Shown: positions 1 through 9,039 of the stretch, piece by piece | Layout of the letters: every line of letters starts with the position of its first letter | Position numbering within the stretch: position 1 is the first letter of the stretch | Assembly (NCBI RefSeq): GCF_007752345.1 | Contig: NZ_CP036299.1 | Location: 3,807,501-3,871,500, forward strand | Reading direction: 5' to 3' | Length of the DNA: 64,000 nucleotides | DNA from: Planctopirus ephydatiae | Lineage (GTDB): Bacteria; Planctomycetota; Planctomycetia; Planctomycetales; Planctomycetaceae | Program-made: the position numbers and the translations under genes | Notes under the pieces: model-generated | The model's database searches: none | What the model was told of the DNA's origin: nothing | Seen by the model: the letters and a program-made list of their open reading frames with translations, nothing else

Positions 1-629
1 TGCTGATCTATGAAAAACGAGTCAGATGCACCGGTCGAGTTTCTGGCAGCAACCAAAGGCGGTGTTATCGCACCGGGTACAGGTGCCGGGGCATGGGCGA
101 ATTGATCCTGCTTTCGACTGGTGGCAGGAACATTTTGGTCGACAGGTTTGGCCGACCCAACTTCTACGGAAAATGATTCCAGCCTACCGATCCCACCACG
201 AGCCAATGACTCTGAATCACCTTCGATCCATTGACCTTCAAGTCGATCCAAAAAGCCGGAAGACGCAGGAGCAACCCGATTATCGGCGATCACTCCTTCG
301 GCAAGAAATGAAGATCCCGGACCCGTTGGCCGAAATCCAATTGCGAACACTGCCGCAGTCGCCAGCGACGCACACAGGGCAGCCCATGCTTCGCGCGACC
401 AACCCGACTGCTTCAACGAGGCTGTCGAGAATTGCGGCTTCCACTGAAACTTTTTGCCCTGAAGGATCGCATCGTCCTTGAGGAGTGACTTCTGGTGACG
501 AAAGACCTCAGCCAGGTCGCGTGCTTCGGCCGAACTGCTCAACAGCTTCTCGATTTCCAACGACTCCATGGAGGAGGATTCACCATCCACCCAGGCGGAG
601 ATTGCTTCTGTTTCTTCCGGTCTCAACAT
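1..629 (-). CDS. Putative anti-sigma factor (partial, runs off the window start)
   Basis: An uninterrupted minus-strand frame opens at ATG 627-629, 28 bases after the stop of the ECF sigma gene, and stays open to base 1, so the C terminus is missing. The N terminus (MLRPEETEAISAWVDGE) has the look of zinc-finger-type anti-sigma regions, though no HxxxCxxC cluster is present. A hydrophobic stretch around residues 82-99 (AWAALCASLATAAVFAIGF) would be a single membrane span, followed by a Ser/Pro-rich, presumably periplasmic part. Position directly after an ECF sigma gene on the same strand is the main reason for the call: it would hold the sigma factor at the membrane until a signal releases it. 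It could instead be an unrelated single-span membrane protein. Confidence 0.65.
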   Translation of the reverse strand, partial: MLRPEETEAISAWVDGESSSMESLEIEKLLSSSAEARDLAEVFRHQKSLLKDDAILQGKKFQWKPQFSTASLKQSGWSREAWAALCASLATAAVFAIGFRPTGPGSSFLAEGVIADNRVAPASSGFLDRLEGQWIEGDSESLARGGIGRLESFSVEVGSAKPVDQNVPATSRKQDQFAHAPAPVPGAITPPLVAARNSTGASDSFFIDQ

Positions 630-657
630 GCTTCTGTTTCCAACCCAACTGCCAGTT

Positions 658-1248
658 TTAACAGGCTCTTTGTTCCTGCCTTAACAGTCGCTCCACTCGA
701 CCTCGAAATTCTTGTCTTGCCCGATGAATCCGGCTGCGGACTGTCCCTACCGGGCAATCCACGACACGAGCGATTTCTTCATAGCTCATCTCTTCCAGAT
801 CGGTGAGCACCAGCACTGTTCGAAACGACTCTTCCATGGCGTCCATGGCTGCCTGCACGACCCGCTGTTGATCTCGCACCTGCAGGTTGTGGCTTGGATC
901 GACATCTGCACGTTGATCTTCCAGATCATCGCCAATCGCGTCCCGCACGGCATCCAGTGAGGCCGAGGCCTTCAATTGCCTTTTTGATGAGCGCAACAGA
1001 TTCAAGGCAATTCGAAAGACCCACGAATAAAACTGCGATTCACCACGGAATTTGGAGATCGCTCGCCAGGCGCGCGTAAACGCTTCCTGACAAATATCTT
1101 CAGCATCCTCCGGAGAGCCCGAAATTCGCGTCATCGACCGGAAAAGACGCTGCTCGTACCGTCTCACAAGGAGGGTAAAACCCTCCGTATGACCGGTTTG
1201 TGCGGCTTGAATCAATTCTTCGTCAGTGAGCGTCTGCACGGAACTCAA
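658..1248 (-). CDS. ECF (RpoE-type, sigma-70 family) RNA polymerase sigma factor
   Basis: The 196-residue protein has the two-domain build of extracytoplasmic-function sigma factors. Region 2 is at about residues 22-90 (LVRRYEQRLFRSMTRI, EDAEDICQEAFTRAWRAI, FYSWVFRIALNLLRS) and region 4 at about 135-190 (FRTVLVLTDLEEMSYEEIA, then CPVGTVRSRIHRAR as the helix-turn-helix for the -35 element). The linker of about 35 residues is somewhat long. Length is typical for RpoE. The start is TTG at 1248 preceded by a weak GGAT; GTG at 1239 is an alternative. The downstream same-strand gene is a probable anti-sigma factor, so the pair likely forms one transcript. The inducing signal cannot be told from the sequence. 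Confidence 0.93.
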   Translation of the reverse strand: MSSVQTLTDEELIQAAQTGHTEGFTLLVRRYEQRLFRSMTRISGSPEDAEDICQEAFTRAWRAISKFRGESQFYSWVFRIALNLLRSSKRQLKASASLDAVRDAIGDDLEDQRADVDPSHNLQVRDQQRVVQAAMDAMEESFRTVLVLTDLEEMSYEEIARVVDCPVGTVRSRIHRARQEFRGRVERLLRQEQRAC

Positions 1249-1397
1249 TCAATCCAGAAAGGAACTGGAGCAGTCGTCATTACCGATCACGACACAGCCG
1301 AGAATTCAGCTTGCCTGGAAAGTGAGTCTTGATATTCCCCGGAGAAGTTCCAGAGAAACCACTCGTGGCCGCACGATTTAGGCAACTTGATGAAAAC

Positions 1398-2471
1398 TCA
1401 ACCGGGAACTGACTCTGTGAGTCTTTTGCGCTGCAACTTTTGTGCACAGAGGAACACATACACTAAAAGTGCACAAACACAAATTCCCACACCTAAACTC
1501 ACCCATTGCGAAATCGTCAGCGAGGTCGAAAATTGCCCCTCTTCGTCGCTTCGCAGGAGTTCAATCAGATAGCGTGTGATGGAATACGTCAGCACCGCCA
1601 GGCCAAACACGGCGCCATGCCGGGTGCGGTACGGATAGTACAAATACGCTGCCAAAGCGATAACAAATCCATCGATCGCACTATAGATTTGTGTTGGTTG
1701 CAGCCAGGGAGTGGCCAATTCGACAGGACTGATAACACCCCGGTACACGAATTCGCTGTAGGTCACACTCGAGCCTGGAAACTGAATGCCAAAGGGGAGA
1801 TGACAGACGTCTCCGTAACAGCAACCATTGAGCAGACAACCAATGCGACCAAAACCGACGCCCACAAAAATCGATGGTGTGATAATGTCAGCCAGTCGAA
1901 GTGGATCAATCCGGTTCCAGTAACAGAACACAAAATAAGCGACTGTTCCCATCAATAACCCGCCAAAGAGGACAATTCCTCCCTGGGATAAATTCACAAA
2001 CGACAGCACATTTTCGAGGAGCGTCCTGCCCGTAAAGACTTTCCCGGGATACTGCACGGCAAAGAACAGACGGGCACCAATCAGCCCCGGAATAAAAATC
2101 GCCACCGCCAGATCCCAGATTTTTTCTGGTGGTAACCCCTGCTCTGCCGCCCGCCTGGTTGCCAGAAATACAGCCGTCGTAAAGCCGATAAACAGCATCA
2201 GGCCGTAACCAAAAAATGGGATCCCCTCTGGCGCAAATTTTGGCCCAATCGTGGGAGCCATCCAGATCGCCACTCCGGCAGCACCCCAGATTCCGACGGC
2301 CAGTGGATCTCGAAGCAGATCAGTGACCCGCCCTTGCCACACCATCCGGCCAAAAATAGCAGCCCCCAATAAAGCCCAGACGAAGAGCACAATCCCCAAC
2401 CCGAAGGTGGGAATCTCCACGCCCCTAATCGTCAGATGATCCCAGGGGATACGAAACAAGACCTGGAGCAT
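1398..2471 (-). CDS. lgt: Prolipoprotein diacylglyceryl transferase, divergent GRIGC-type
   Basis: Lgt transfers diacylglycerol from phosphatidylglycerol to the lipobox cysteine of prolipoproteins in the inner membrane. The 357-residue protein has about seven hydrophobic spans. Its signature lies at residues 208-220 (GRIGCLLNGCCYG), with the conserved Arg and the NG pair of the family. It belongs to the divergent branch in which the classical N-x-x-N-G-E signature is replaced by a Cys-rich form, and the family's catalytic HGG motif reads FGG (residues 169-171). It is somewhat longer than E. coli Lgt (291). It lies 61 bases downstream of panC on the same strand and may share its transcript. 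Several lipoproteins in this window would be substrates. Confidence 0.9.
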   Translation of the reverse strand: MLQVLFRIPWDHLTIRGVEIPTFGLGIVLFVWALLGAAIFGRMVWQGRVTDLLRDPLAVGIWGAAGVAIWMAPTIGPKFAPEGIPFFGYGLMLFIGFTTAVFLATRRAAEQGLPPEKIWDLAVAIFIPGLIGARLFFAVQYPGKVFTGRTLLENVLSFVNLSQGGIVLFGGLLMGTVAYFVFCYWNRIDPLRLADIITPSIFVGVGFGRIGCLLNGCCYGDVCHLPFGIQFPGSSVTYSEFVYRGVISPVELATPWLQPTQIYSAIDGFVIALAAYLYYPYRTRHGAVFGLAVLTYSITRYLIELLRSDEEGQFSTSLTISQWVSLGVGICVCALLVYVFLCAQKLQRKRLTESVPG

Positions 2472-2532
2472 GGTTCATCTTTCAGAAGGCCTGGACGTTC
2501 TTAGCAGAATCGAATGAAGCGGCGAAAGTGTA

Positions 2533-3402
2533 TCAATCACTCTCAACGATCTGTCTCGCATTCCCCAGGAGCAGATTATCAATCAGCCGGGTAGTTCCTA
2601 ACCGGCAGGCCACCAGGGCGACAGCTCCAGTATCAATCGTATCCAGTAGTTTTAATGTTTCGGGATCGACAATAGCGACATAATCGATGTCGAGAGCCGG
2701 GACTTCGGCGATTGTTGTTTTAATGGCATGTTCCAGCGCAGCTGGGGATCGATCACCAGCCTGCCAGAGGCTTTCGGATTTCGCGAGACCACGATAAATC
2801 TGAGTTGCCTGAGATCGCTGCTCGCTGGTCAGATAAGCGTTGCGACTGCTCATTGCCAGGCCATCAGATTCTCGAATCGTGCTGCAAGTACGGATTCTGA
2901 CAGGCTGATCCAGATCCTGCACCATTCTCCGGAGAATCGCCTGCTGCTGATAATCCTTCTGGCCAAAAAAAGCGAATTGGGGCTGCACGATATTGAAGAG
3001 TTTCGTCACGACCGTGGTCACACCCTGAAAATGTGTGGGCCGCAATTGCCCTTCCCAGAGAGTGGTCAGAGTGGAAACCGACACATTGGTCTGGGCGAGT
3101 GGCGGATACATTTCAGCCACAGTCGGCACAAAGACCAGATCCACACCACTGGCTCGACACAATTCCAGATCATGTTCGAGCGGTCGCGGATAGCGACTCA
3201 AATCTTCAGTGGGTGCAAACTGGGTCGGATTGACAAAAATACTGGCGACTGAAATCTCAACCTGCCGGCGACAGATCTCCATCAAGCTGACATGGCCGGC
3301 ATGGAGCGCTCCCATGGTGGGTACAAACCCGGTTCGTCCTCCAAATTGCCGCAGCTTAGATAACTCCTTGCGACATTCGGCAATCGTCTCGACAACCCTC
3401 AC
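2533..3402 (-). CDS. panC: Pantothenate synthetase (pantoate-beta-alanine ligase)
   Basis: PanC joins pantoate and beta-alanine using ATP, giving pantothenate, the coenzyme A precursor, in the cytoplasm. The 289-residue length is normal. Visible family motifs are PTMGALHAGH at residues 28-37 (the HIGH-like ATP site), FVNPTQF near 57, FFGQKDYQQ near 148, and SDGLAMSSRNAYL near 180 (the KMSKS-like loop). No panB or panD is nearby. lgt follows on the same strand. Confidence 0.97.
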   Translation of the reverse strand: MRVVETIAECRKELSKLRQFGGRTGFVPTMGALHAGHVSLMEICRRQVEISVASIFVNPTQFAPTEDLSRYPRPLEHDLELCRASGVDLVFVPTVAEMYPPLAQTNVSVSTLTTLWEGQLRPTHFQGVTTVVTKLFNIVQPQFAFFGQKDYQQQAILRRMVQDLDQPVRIRTCSTIRESDGLAMSSRNAYLTSEQRSQATQIYRGLAKSESLWQAGDRSPAALEHAIKTTIAEVPALDIDYVAIVDPETLKLLDTIDTGAVALVACRLGTTRLIDNLLLGNARQIVESD

Positions 3403-3510
3403 TGATCGCCTTCCTGAACGTTATTGGTCGATGCTTCTACTCGACGAAAGCTGCCTGGCAGTATACCTATTGGCAAATCCATGAAATCTCAGGATGGTTC
3501 AAACGAGAGA

Positions 3511-4350
3511 TTACTTGAATTTGTACTGAGGATTATCCACCGAGAAATCGATATTTTTCAGACCCAGATTCGTTCTCAACGAAACATAGGAGTACTCTTC
3601 GACCAGCGGTGGAGACTGATCTCCCGACTGAGGAAACCCGTACTGCTCGACTCGAAGTGGCAGCCTGGTGGCCTTATCGATAAACAGTCTCGTCATGTGA
3701 AATCGAAACTGATTCCTAGGCTTGGGGTGAGTGGACTCGATCACCTCCACATTGATGTCTTTGCCCAGTTTGGCATTCCGATAAAAATTGACCTCGACCT
3801 CACCGTATCGGGCTTCACTCTCCCACTGTTTGATGACCTGATCCAGCAGGCTGTGAATGCCGAGCATCGTAATCGGATAGCGATTTTCAGCCATGGCGTC
3901 GGGACCGTCAATCGGGAGTGAAACCGTCCCGATCATCGAAAGGACGCCCGTTTCATGGCCTTGCAGCATGTTCTTGTTCTGCCCCTCGACGAAGATCACC
4001 TCACGCCCTTCATTGGGCTTGATGAACTTCATGTAGACACTGAAAGGCTGCTTGCGAATGCGAACATAGCAGACCTGAGGCTTCAGTTTTCCGTTAATCA
4101 ATTCCCGCTTGCTGAATGTCGCGTCGTAATCAACCACATCCTTAAGCGCTTCACGAGATTCATAAGCCAGCTTTAAGGCAGGTGCCAGAGGGTGGGCTTC
4201 ACTGATTTCTGCAGCGGTATTGACTGCCACCGGGGCTTGCTGCGCCAGTGTGCGACCTGAAATTGCCAGCAAGAGTAATCCCGCACAGCCAGTCAGCAGA
4301 CTGGCCCTGACAAAACGAGCTCCTGACGGCCTATCGATAACCAACCACAT
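3511..4350 (-). CDS. Exported DUF1571 family protein
   Basis: The start at ATG 4350 is chosen because GGAGG lies 7 bases upstream; an upstream in-frame start at 4413 lacks such a site. Residues about 14-36 (FVRASLLTGCAGLLLLAISG, then RTLAQQ) form a signal peptide. The mature protein matches DUF1571, a family common in planctomycetes: DYDATFSKRELINGKL, PFSVYMKFIKPNEGREV, then a segment around MLGIHSLLDQVIKQW, and a C-terminal beta-rich part ending NIDFSVDNPQYKF. Members resemble outer-membrane lipoprotein-carrier-like folds, but function is unknown. The gene follows an exported metallopeptidase gene on the same strand (226 bases away), so both products probably act outside the cytoplasmic membrane. 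Confidence 0.85.
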   Translation of the reverse strand: MWLVIDRPSGARFVRASLLTGCAGLLLLAISGRTLAQQAPVAVNTAAEISEAHPLAPALKLAYESREALKDVVDYDATFSKRELINGKLKPQVCYVRIRKQPFSVYMKFIKPNEGREVIFVEGQNKNMLQGHETGVLSMIGTVSLPIDGPDAMAENRYPITMLGIHSLLDQVIKQWESEARYGEVEVNFYRNAKLGKDINVEVIESTHPKPRNQFRFHMTRLFIDKATRLPLRVEQYGFPQSGDQSPPLVEEYSYVSLRTNLGLKNIDFSVDNPQYKFK

Positions 4351-4576
4351 GCCAATCCCTCCGTGGTGGAAACTGCAGTCTTGCAATTTCCACAATATCA
4401 GTCCTATTGGCACGTTATACGCTCAGAGGATTTTGGGCAATCGAAGTTTCGATGAAGCTGATCGCAAAATGAGGTTGTCCGATTTCAACAGTGGATCAGC
4501 GTTCACCCTGAAAAGATTGCGGATGATCCCGCCTTGGAGTTGCCAATCAGAAGACGACCTGGCAATTCATGGGCAA

Positions 4577-5344
4577 TCAACGGAAATGCTGTGCATACAA
4601 GCTGCCCCAATTGCCAAGCTGATCTGGAAATGCCTGACTGAAAGACTGGGGTACGCCCCCTTCACTGATGGTCTCAAAGTATTCTTCGAGTATCTTGCGG
4701 GCTGCGGGTGGCCCGTGGAGCATGAAGTGCACAACAGACCACGCGTCTCGATAATCCCCCCCATCAAACTCCGAGAGATTTCTCTTCTTTTCCAGAGCGA
4801 CCAGATCAGGACGTCCACCAAAGCGGCGAACCCATTTTGTCGATGAGTGGTGAGGATTCTGCGACTTGCGTTCCGCTTGCCTGACTTCAAAATACTCCGC
4901 TAATCCCTCATCCAGCCAGAGAGGTACAAATGGCAGGCAGTTGTGCAAAATTGCATGTGTCGCCTCATGCCTCACATCGATATCCATCTCTCGATGACGA
5001 TAGGCATAGATTCGTCCGGCGTCTTTTCCTTGCACGTACAATGCCCGACGATTGACGGCATTGGGTACTCGGACCGAAACGTGATTCACGTAAGACCCGC
5101 GACTGGCAAAAAGATAGATCTCGATCGGCTGATCATTGGCCTTGAGCCTTAACGTCGCTTCGATCTCTCCCTGGAGTGCAGCCAATTCATCCACGAGCCC
5201 CTGCACATCTCTCAAGGGAAACTCGGCGAAAATGGAGAGATTCCCGGCTTCATGACGAGACTTCCAATCATCACCGTGCAGCACCATGGGAGACAAACCT
5301 GCCAGCCAGCAGACCAGGCAGGCGAGCATGTGAGGCCGAATCAT
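4577..5344 (-). CDS. Exported HExxH zinc metallopeptidase-like protein (DUF1570-type)
   Basis: A signal peptide (residues about 5-24, LACLVCWLAGLSPMVLHG) precedes a single domain. HEATH at residues 126-130 is a zinc-binding HExxH motif, and LDEGLAEYFE at about 144-153 supplies the expected third glutamate ligand, the arrangement of gluzincin-type peptidases and of the planctomycete DUF1570 family. A Tyr/Arg-rich stretch precedes the motif. The start at 5344 is preferred over 5368 because a G-rich ribosome-binding stretch (GGGGTCAGGG) lies just before it. The substrate is unknown. The downstream same-strand neighbour is the exported DUF1571 protein. Confidence 0.8.
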   Translation of the reverse strand: MIRPHMLACLVCWLAGLSPMVLHGDDWKSRHEAGNLSIFAEFPLRDVQGLVDELAALQGEIEATLRLKANDQPIEIYLFASRGSYVNHVSVRVPNAVNRRALYVQGKDAGRIYAYRHREMDIDVRHEATHAILHNCLPFVPLWLDEGLAEYFEVRQAERKSQNPHHSSTKWVRRFGGRPDLVALEKKRNLSEFDGGDYRDAWSVVHFMLHGPPAARKILEEYFETISEGGVPQSFSQAFPDQLGNWGSLYAQHFR

Positions 5345-5486
5345 CCCTGACCCCGCTCTTAAATCCATCAGACTAACTTACGTGACATAGCAACTTTTCA
5401 TGGCGCCATGATCGTCGGCGAGTTTGCAGAATTCGTCAACAGCAGCCTGCTGAGGCTGCGAGTGAGGATGTTTTCTGATGAAAAAC

Positions 5487-5726
5487 TCAGTTTCCAGCGG
5501 CAGGCATCACGACCTCTCGGAACCCCGACTGTGGGTCAGAAGAGGGCGGCAAATGCCATGCTGTCCACCAGGCGCAGCCCACCATCATGGCCACCAGAAT
5601 CACAAAGAAACCTCCCAGCAGCTGGCCGACAAGCCGACCCGCCGCCTGGTCCTCTTGTGCCAATTGAGCCACTTCCTGTGCAGAAAAATGGACAACACTC
5701 TGGGCAATCGATGGATGTTCCGACAT
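5487..5726 (-). CDS. Small single-span membrane protein, unknown function
   Basis: A 79-residue frame with ATG preceded by GGCGGGAAGA. The N-terminal part (MSEHPSIAQSVVHFSAQEVAQLAQEDQAAG is split here only by description) looks amphipathic and helical, followed by one convincing membrane span at about residues 37-58 (GGFFVILVAMMVGCAWWTAW) and a short polar tail. Codon use looks like its neighbours. No family was recognised. It stands alone between the metallopeptidase and the divergent membrane-protein/pckA pair. Confidence 0.5.
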   Translation of the reverse strand: MSEHPSIAQSVVHFSAQEVAQLAQEDQAAGRLVGQLLGGFFVILVAMMVGCAWWTAWHLPPSSDPQSGFREVVMPAAGN

Positions 5727-6070
5727 TCTTCCCGCCTCAACCCTGCAGAGATTTCGCGAATCATAACTGACGTGAATTGATCATCATCGAATTGTCGAGC
5801 GTGGGAGAATGTCTTGTGACCAATTCCCATCTCACCGACTGAGAAACTCAGCCCGCCAGAAAACACGTATCTTCAAAATTTTACCATGACCAGAACCTTC
5901 TTGTAACAAATCGACAGGCTGAATCCGGAAATTCAACAAGTTGCTTCCAGCTTTGAAATTGAGTTTGGTCCAGCTTTGTATTGCTGCCGGTTTTTCAGTA
6001 CCTTCCGGGTAATTGCATCTTAAAAACCAACAGAGTTTGACTTGAAGACTCAAAATCTCGCGAGGGCCTC
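5727..6070. other. Intergenic region, divergent promoters presumed
   Basis: 344 bases between a minus-strand small gene and the plus-strand membrane protein gene. It presumably holds the two divergent promoters. Short frames across it have poor amino-acid composition and no ribosome-binding sites. No strong hairpin or sigma-70 box was identified. Confidence 0.4.
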
Positions 6071-7318
6071 ATGGGGCCATGGGAATCAGGACGATTGGCA
6101 ACGCGAAATTTTCAAAGTACCGGAGATTGGATTGATCGGGTTGTGTTTGCAATTCGCTTCCTCCCCTCTGTGACTGGAATTGCGTTTCATCCCAACATCC
6201 TGGCAATTGCGCTTGTTGCGAGCCTGATATTGCAAGGTTTCTCACTCAAACTGTCCGTTCCGTCTCAGAAAAAGACCCTGGGATCTTTGTCCCTGGAGAG
6301 TCGGCAACAGCTAACCCTGATTCCGGCGCGAAATCTTCCAGGGAGCATTCCTGAGCCTGCAGTATTCCGAGAGGACATTACTAAACTTCAAAACAATGCC
6401 ACTTCGCCGGTTGCATCGAATTTCCTGGCAATAAACCTGTTCGAAATGGCATTCCCTCCCCTGGCTTATCCACTCTATTGGCCCAATCCATCGTCATGGT
6501 TGGCATGGGTGGAGGTTTTTTTGAACTGGGGAATATCCGGTTTTACAGGGCTGATGATTGCCAGATCGACCTCTCGAAAGCTGGCACTACGCGACGTGGG
6601 ATTCATCCCGATTTTACAAGAAGCGGCGCGAGGCTGGTGGACACTCTTCGCGGCGATCAGCCTGCTATTGTTGACGTACTTCGCCTGCCAACTGGGACTC
6701 TCCGGACTGGCTGTCATGACCAGAATTCCAGTGGCGGGAGCAACGATTTCTGCCCTGGAATCGCCTTTAACCATTGCTGTCAGCCTGATTGCCGGTGGTG
6801 TCTTGCTCCTCGTCGCATATGCCTGGCCAATTCTGGCAACATGCTGGGCTGCCGATGATTGTGACGGATTTGGAGCAATCAGCCGCTCTGTCAGTTATCT
6901 GACAACGGGCTTTTTCCCGGCAGTACTCATCGGCCTGCTCGCTGTCATCATTGTCTGGACCGTGCTGTTTTGCGTCCAGTTGTTAATCGCCAGTGCAATG
7001 ACTGCAGGCATGGCCTGGGCAACACCTGCAACGGCAACTGACATCTCCACCACCTGGGAGCAGACATTGTCATTCGGATTGCTGATTGTCAATAACGCGA
7101 TCTACCTCGCTGTGTTCTGGACAGCATTAACCGGATGGACGCTTTCCGTCCGTCAGTTTGTCGACGCGATGCCTGCAGACAGCCCGGAGGTCTTTGACCG
7201 TGGGCTGAAACCACGAGAAACTTACCCCGTTGTTGGCCTGGCCGCTGTGGCGCCCCAGTTAGCTTCAGGCGATCTACCGATGGAACAGAAGCCTTCGTTT
7301 ACAGACGAAAACGCTTAG
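6071..7318 (+). CDS. Polytopic membrane protein of unknown function
   Basis: A 415-residue protein with an ATG preceded by GAGGG. About six hydrophobic segments are visible: residues ~40-57, ~138-160, ~180-205, ~222-250, ~268-305 and ~325-350. Between the first and second lies a soluble loop of about 80 residues rich in Ser/Pro. The C terminus (from about 365) is polar and cytoplasmic. The pattern is like planctomycete membrane proteins of a YIP1/DUF-type architecture, but no signature was recognised. pckA begins 25 bases downstream, so the two are likely co-transcribed. Confidence 0.75.
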   Translation: MGPWESGRLATRNFQSTGDWIDRVVFAIRFLPSVTGIAFHPNILAIALVASLILQGFSLKLSVPSQKKTLGSLSLESRQQLTLIPARNLPGSIPEPAVFREDITKLQNNATSPVASNFLAINLFEMAFPPLAYPLYWPNPSSWLAWVEVFLNWGISGFTGLMIARSTSRKLALRDVGFIPILQEAARGWWTLFAAISLLLLTYFACQLGLSGLAVMTRIPVAGATISALESPLTIAVSLIAGGVLLLVAYAWPILATCWAADDCDGFGAISRSVSYLTTGFFPAVLIGLLAVIIVWTVLFCVQLLIASAMTAGMAWATPATATDISTTWEQTLSFGLLIVNNAIYLAVFWTALTGWTLSVRQFVDAMPADSPEVFDRGLKPRETYPVVGLAAVAPQLASGDLPMEQKPSFTDENA

Positions 7319-7343
7319 TTCATCGGGTTTTTCAGGATTCGAT

Positions 7344-8933
7344 ATGTCTTCGATGACCATTGAGAACATGGATCTTTCAAACCATGGGATTACTGTCAAA
7401 ACGGTGATCCGAAATGCCAGTCCATCTCGCTTGTACGAAGAGGCAATACGCTTTGACCCTGGAACATCCATCAGCAGCACTGGTGCGCTGATGGCTTACT
7501 CCGGAGATAAAACCGGTCGGTCTCCGCAAGACAAGCGAATTGTCAAGCACCCGCAATCGGAAGCCGATGTCTGGTGGGGCCCGGTCAATTTTGCTCTGGA
7601 AGAGCGGGCCTATCTGATCAATCGAGAGCGAGCCATCGATTATCTGAACACCCAGTCGAGGCTTTATGTTGTTGATGCCTATGCAGGATGGGATCCCCGG
7701 CAACGACTGAAAATTCGCGTCATCTGTTCGCGGCCATACCATGCCTTGTTCATGCACACCATGCTCATTCGGCCAACTGACGAAGAGCTTGAGACCTTTG
7801 GTACGCCCGATTTCGTGATCTACAACTCCGGGCGATTCCCCGCCAATCGCTTCACCACCGGCATGACGAGTCGGACAAGTGTTGACCTGAGTCTGGAGCG
7901 TGGCGAAATCGTCATTCTCGGTACGGAATACGCCGGTGAGATGAAAAAAGGGGTTTTCACAGTCATGAACTATCTGCTCCCCAGGCGGGGTGTGCTTTCT
8001 ATGCACTGCTCAGCCACGGAAGACAAAAAAACCGGGAGTTCCTCTGTCCTCTTTGGTCTCTCTGGCACCGGGAAAACAACACTCTCAGCAGACCCCAAAC
8101 GACTGCTGATCGGCGATGATGAGCACGGCTGGAGTGACAAAGGGATCTTCAACATCGAGGGCGGTTGCTACGCAAAGGCCATTTACCTTTCAAAAGAGAG
8201 TGAACCCGAAATCTTTCAGGCGTTGCGTTTTGGAGCTGTCCTGGAAAACGTCGTTTACGATGATGCTCACCGGCACGTCGATTTCGATAATACCAGCATC
8301 ACTCAGAACACCCGCGGTGCCTACCCTCTCGAATACATTGACGGGGCTAAGATCCCCGCGGTGAGTGGGCATCCTGAGCACGTCATCTTCCTGACCTGCG
8401 ACGCCTTCGGTGTCATGCCTCCTGTCAGCAAGCTGACCACAGAAGAGGCGATGTACCATTTTATCAGTGGCTATACGGCCAAAGTGGCTGGTACTGAAAT
8501 GGGTGTCAAAGAACCCCAGGCGACATTCTCGCCCTGCTTTGGCGGGCCTTTCCTCGTCTGGAAGCCTGCTCGTTATGCAGAACTTCTGGCTGATAAAATC
8601 CGCAAGCATTCTGTGAAAGTCTGGCTCGTCAACACAGGCTGGGCCGGTGGAGGCTATGGCGTCGGCAAAAGAATCAAGTTGGCCTACACTCGAAAAATCA
8701 TTGATTCGATTCATGATGGCAGCTTGAACAATGCCCCCACTGCTGCAGATCCGTTCTTTGGGATCCAGGCTGTCACGCACATTGAAGGACTGCCTGACGA
8801 ACTGCTGACACCCCGGCGGATCTGGAACGATGAGGGCGCCTACGAAACCGCCGCCAGGAAGCTTAAGCAACTGTTCGATGACAACTATCAGGCGATTTCC
8901 GAGGGGAGAGTCTCCTCATCAATGGAAGGTTGA
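7344..8933 (+). CDS. pckA: Phosphoenolpyruvate carboxykinase (ATP)
   Basis: PckA converts oxaloacetate plus ATP to phosphoenolpyruvate, CO2 and ADP, the entry step of gluconeogenesis. The 529-residue length is normal for the ATP-dependent class. Motifs: [14 protein letters not shown] near 52-65 (substrate Arg), the kinase-1a P-loop GLSGTGKTT at 238-246, the metal-binding GDDEHGW near 257, and [15 protein letters not shown] near 433. ATG has AGGA six bases upstream. A strong stem-loop terminator starts six bases after the stop. Confidence 0.98.
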   Translation: MSSMTIENMDLSNHGITVKTVIRNASPSRLYEEAIRFDPGTSISSTGALMAYSGDKTGRSPQDKRIVKHPQSEADVWWGPVNFALEERAYLINRERAIDYLNTQSRLYVVDAYAGWDPRQRLKIRVICSRPYHALFMHTMLIRPTDEELETFGTPDFVIYNSGRFPANRFTTGMTSRTSVDLSLERGEIVILGTEYAGEMKKGVFTVMNYLLPRRGVLSMHCSATEDKKTGSSSVLFGLSGTGKTTLSADPKRLLIGDDEHGWSDKGIFNIEGGCYAKAIYLSKESEPEIFQALRFGAVLENVVYDDAHRHVDFDNTSITQNTRGAYPLEYIDGAKIPAVSGHPEHVIFLTCDAFGVMPPVSKLTTEEAMYHFISGYTAKVAGTEMGVKEPQATFSPCFGGPFLVWKPARYAELLADKIRKHSVKVWLVNTGWAGGGYGVGKRIKLAYTRKIIDSIHDGSLNNAPTAADPFFGIQAVTHIEGLPDELLTPRRIWNDEGAYETAARKLKQLFDDNYQAISEGRVSSSMEG

Positions 8934-8938
8934 TGCTT

Positions 8939-8978
8939 AAAAAAATCTCCGGGAGCAATCGCTCCCGGAGACTTTTTG
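8939..8978 (+). terminator. Rho-independent terminator of pckA, probably bidirectional
   Basis: Perfect 11-bp stem (arms 8946-8956 and 8961-8971, TCTCCGGGAGC) around an AATC loop, followed by CTTTTT. A run of seven A residues before the stem means the minus strand reads as a terminator too, which suits the converging P450 gene ending at 9040. Confidence 0.93.
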
Positions 8979-9039
8979 ACTTTGGACAGTCAGAACTTTG
9001 GGCGTACTTCTGACAAGTAACTCATCTTCAATGTTGCGC

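Noticed and set aside
26-806. Plus-strand frames at 26-481 and 495-806
   Set aside because: They lie opposite the anti-sigma and sigma genes and have no family features or ribosome-binding sites; the minus-strand reading is far more protein-like.
5832-6053. 73-codon minus-strand frame
   Set aside because: Poor composition and no ribosome-binding site; sits in a divergent promoter gap.
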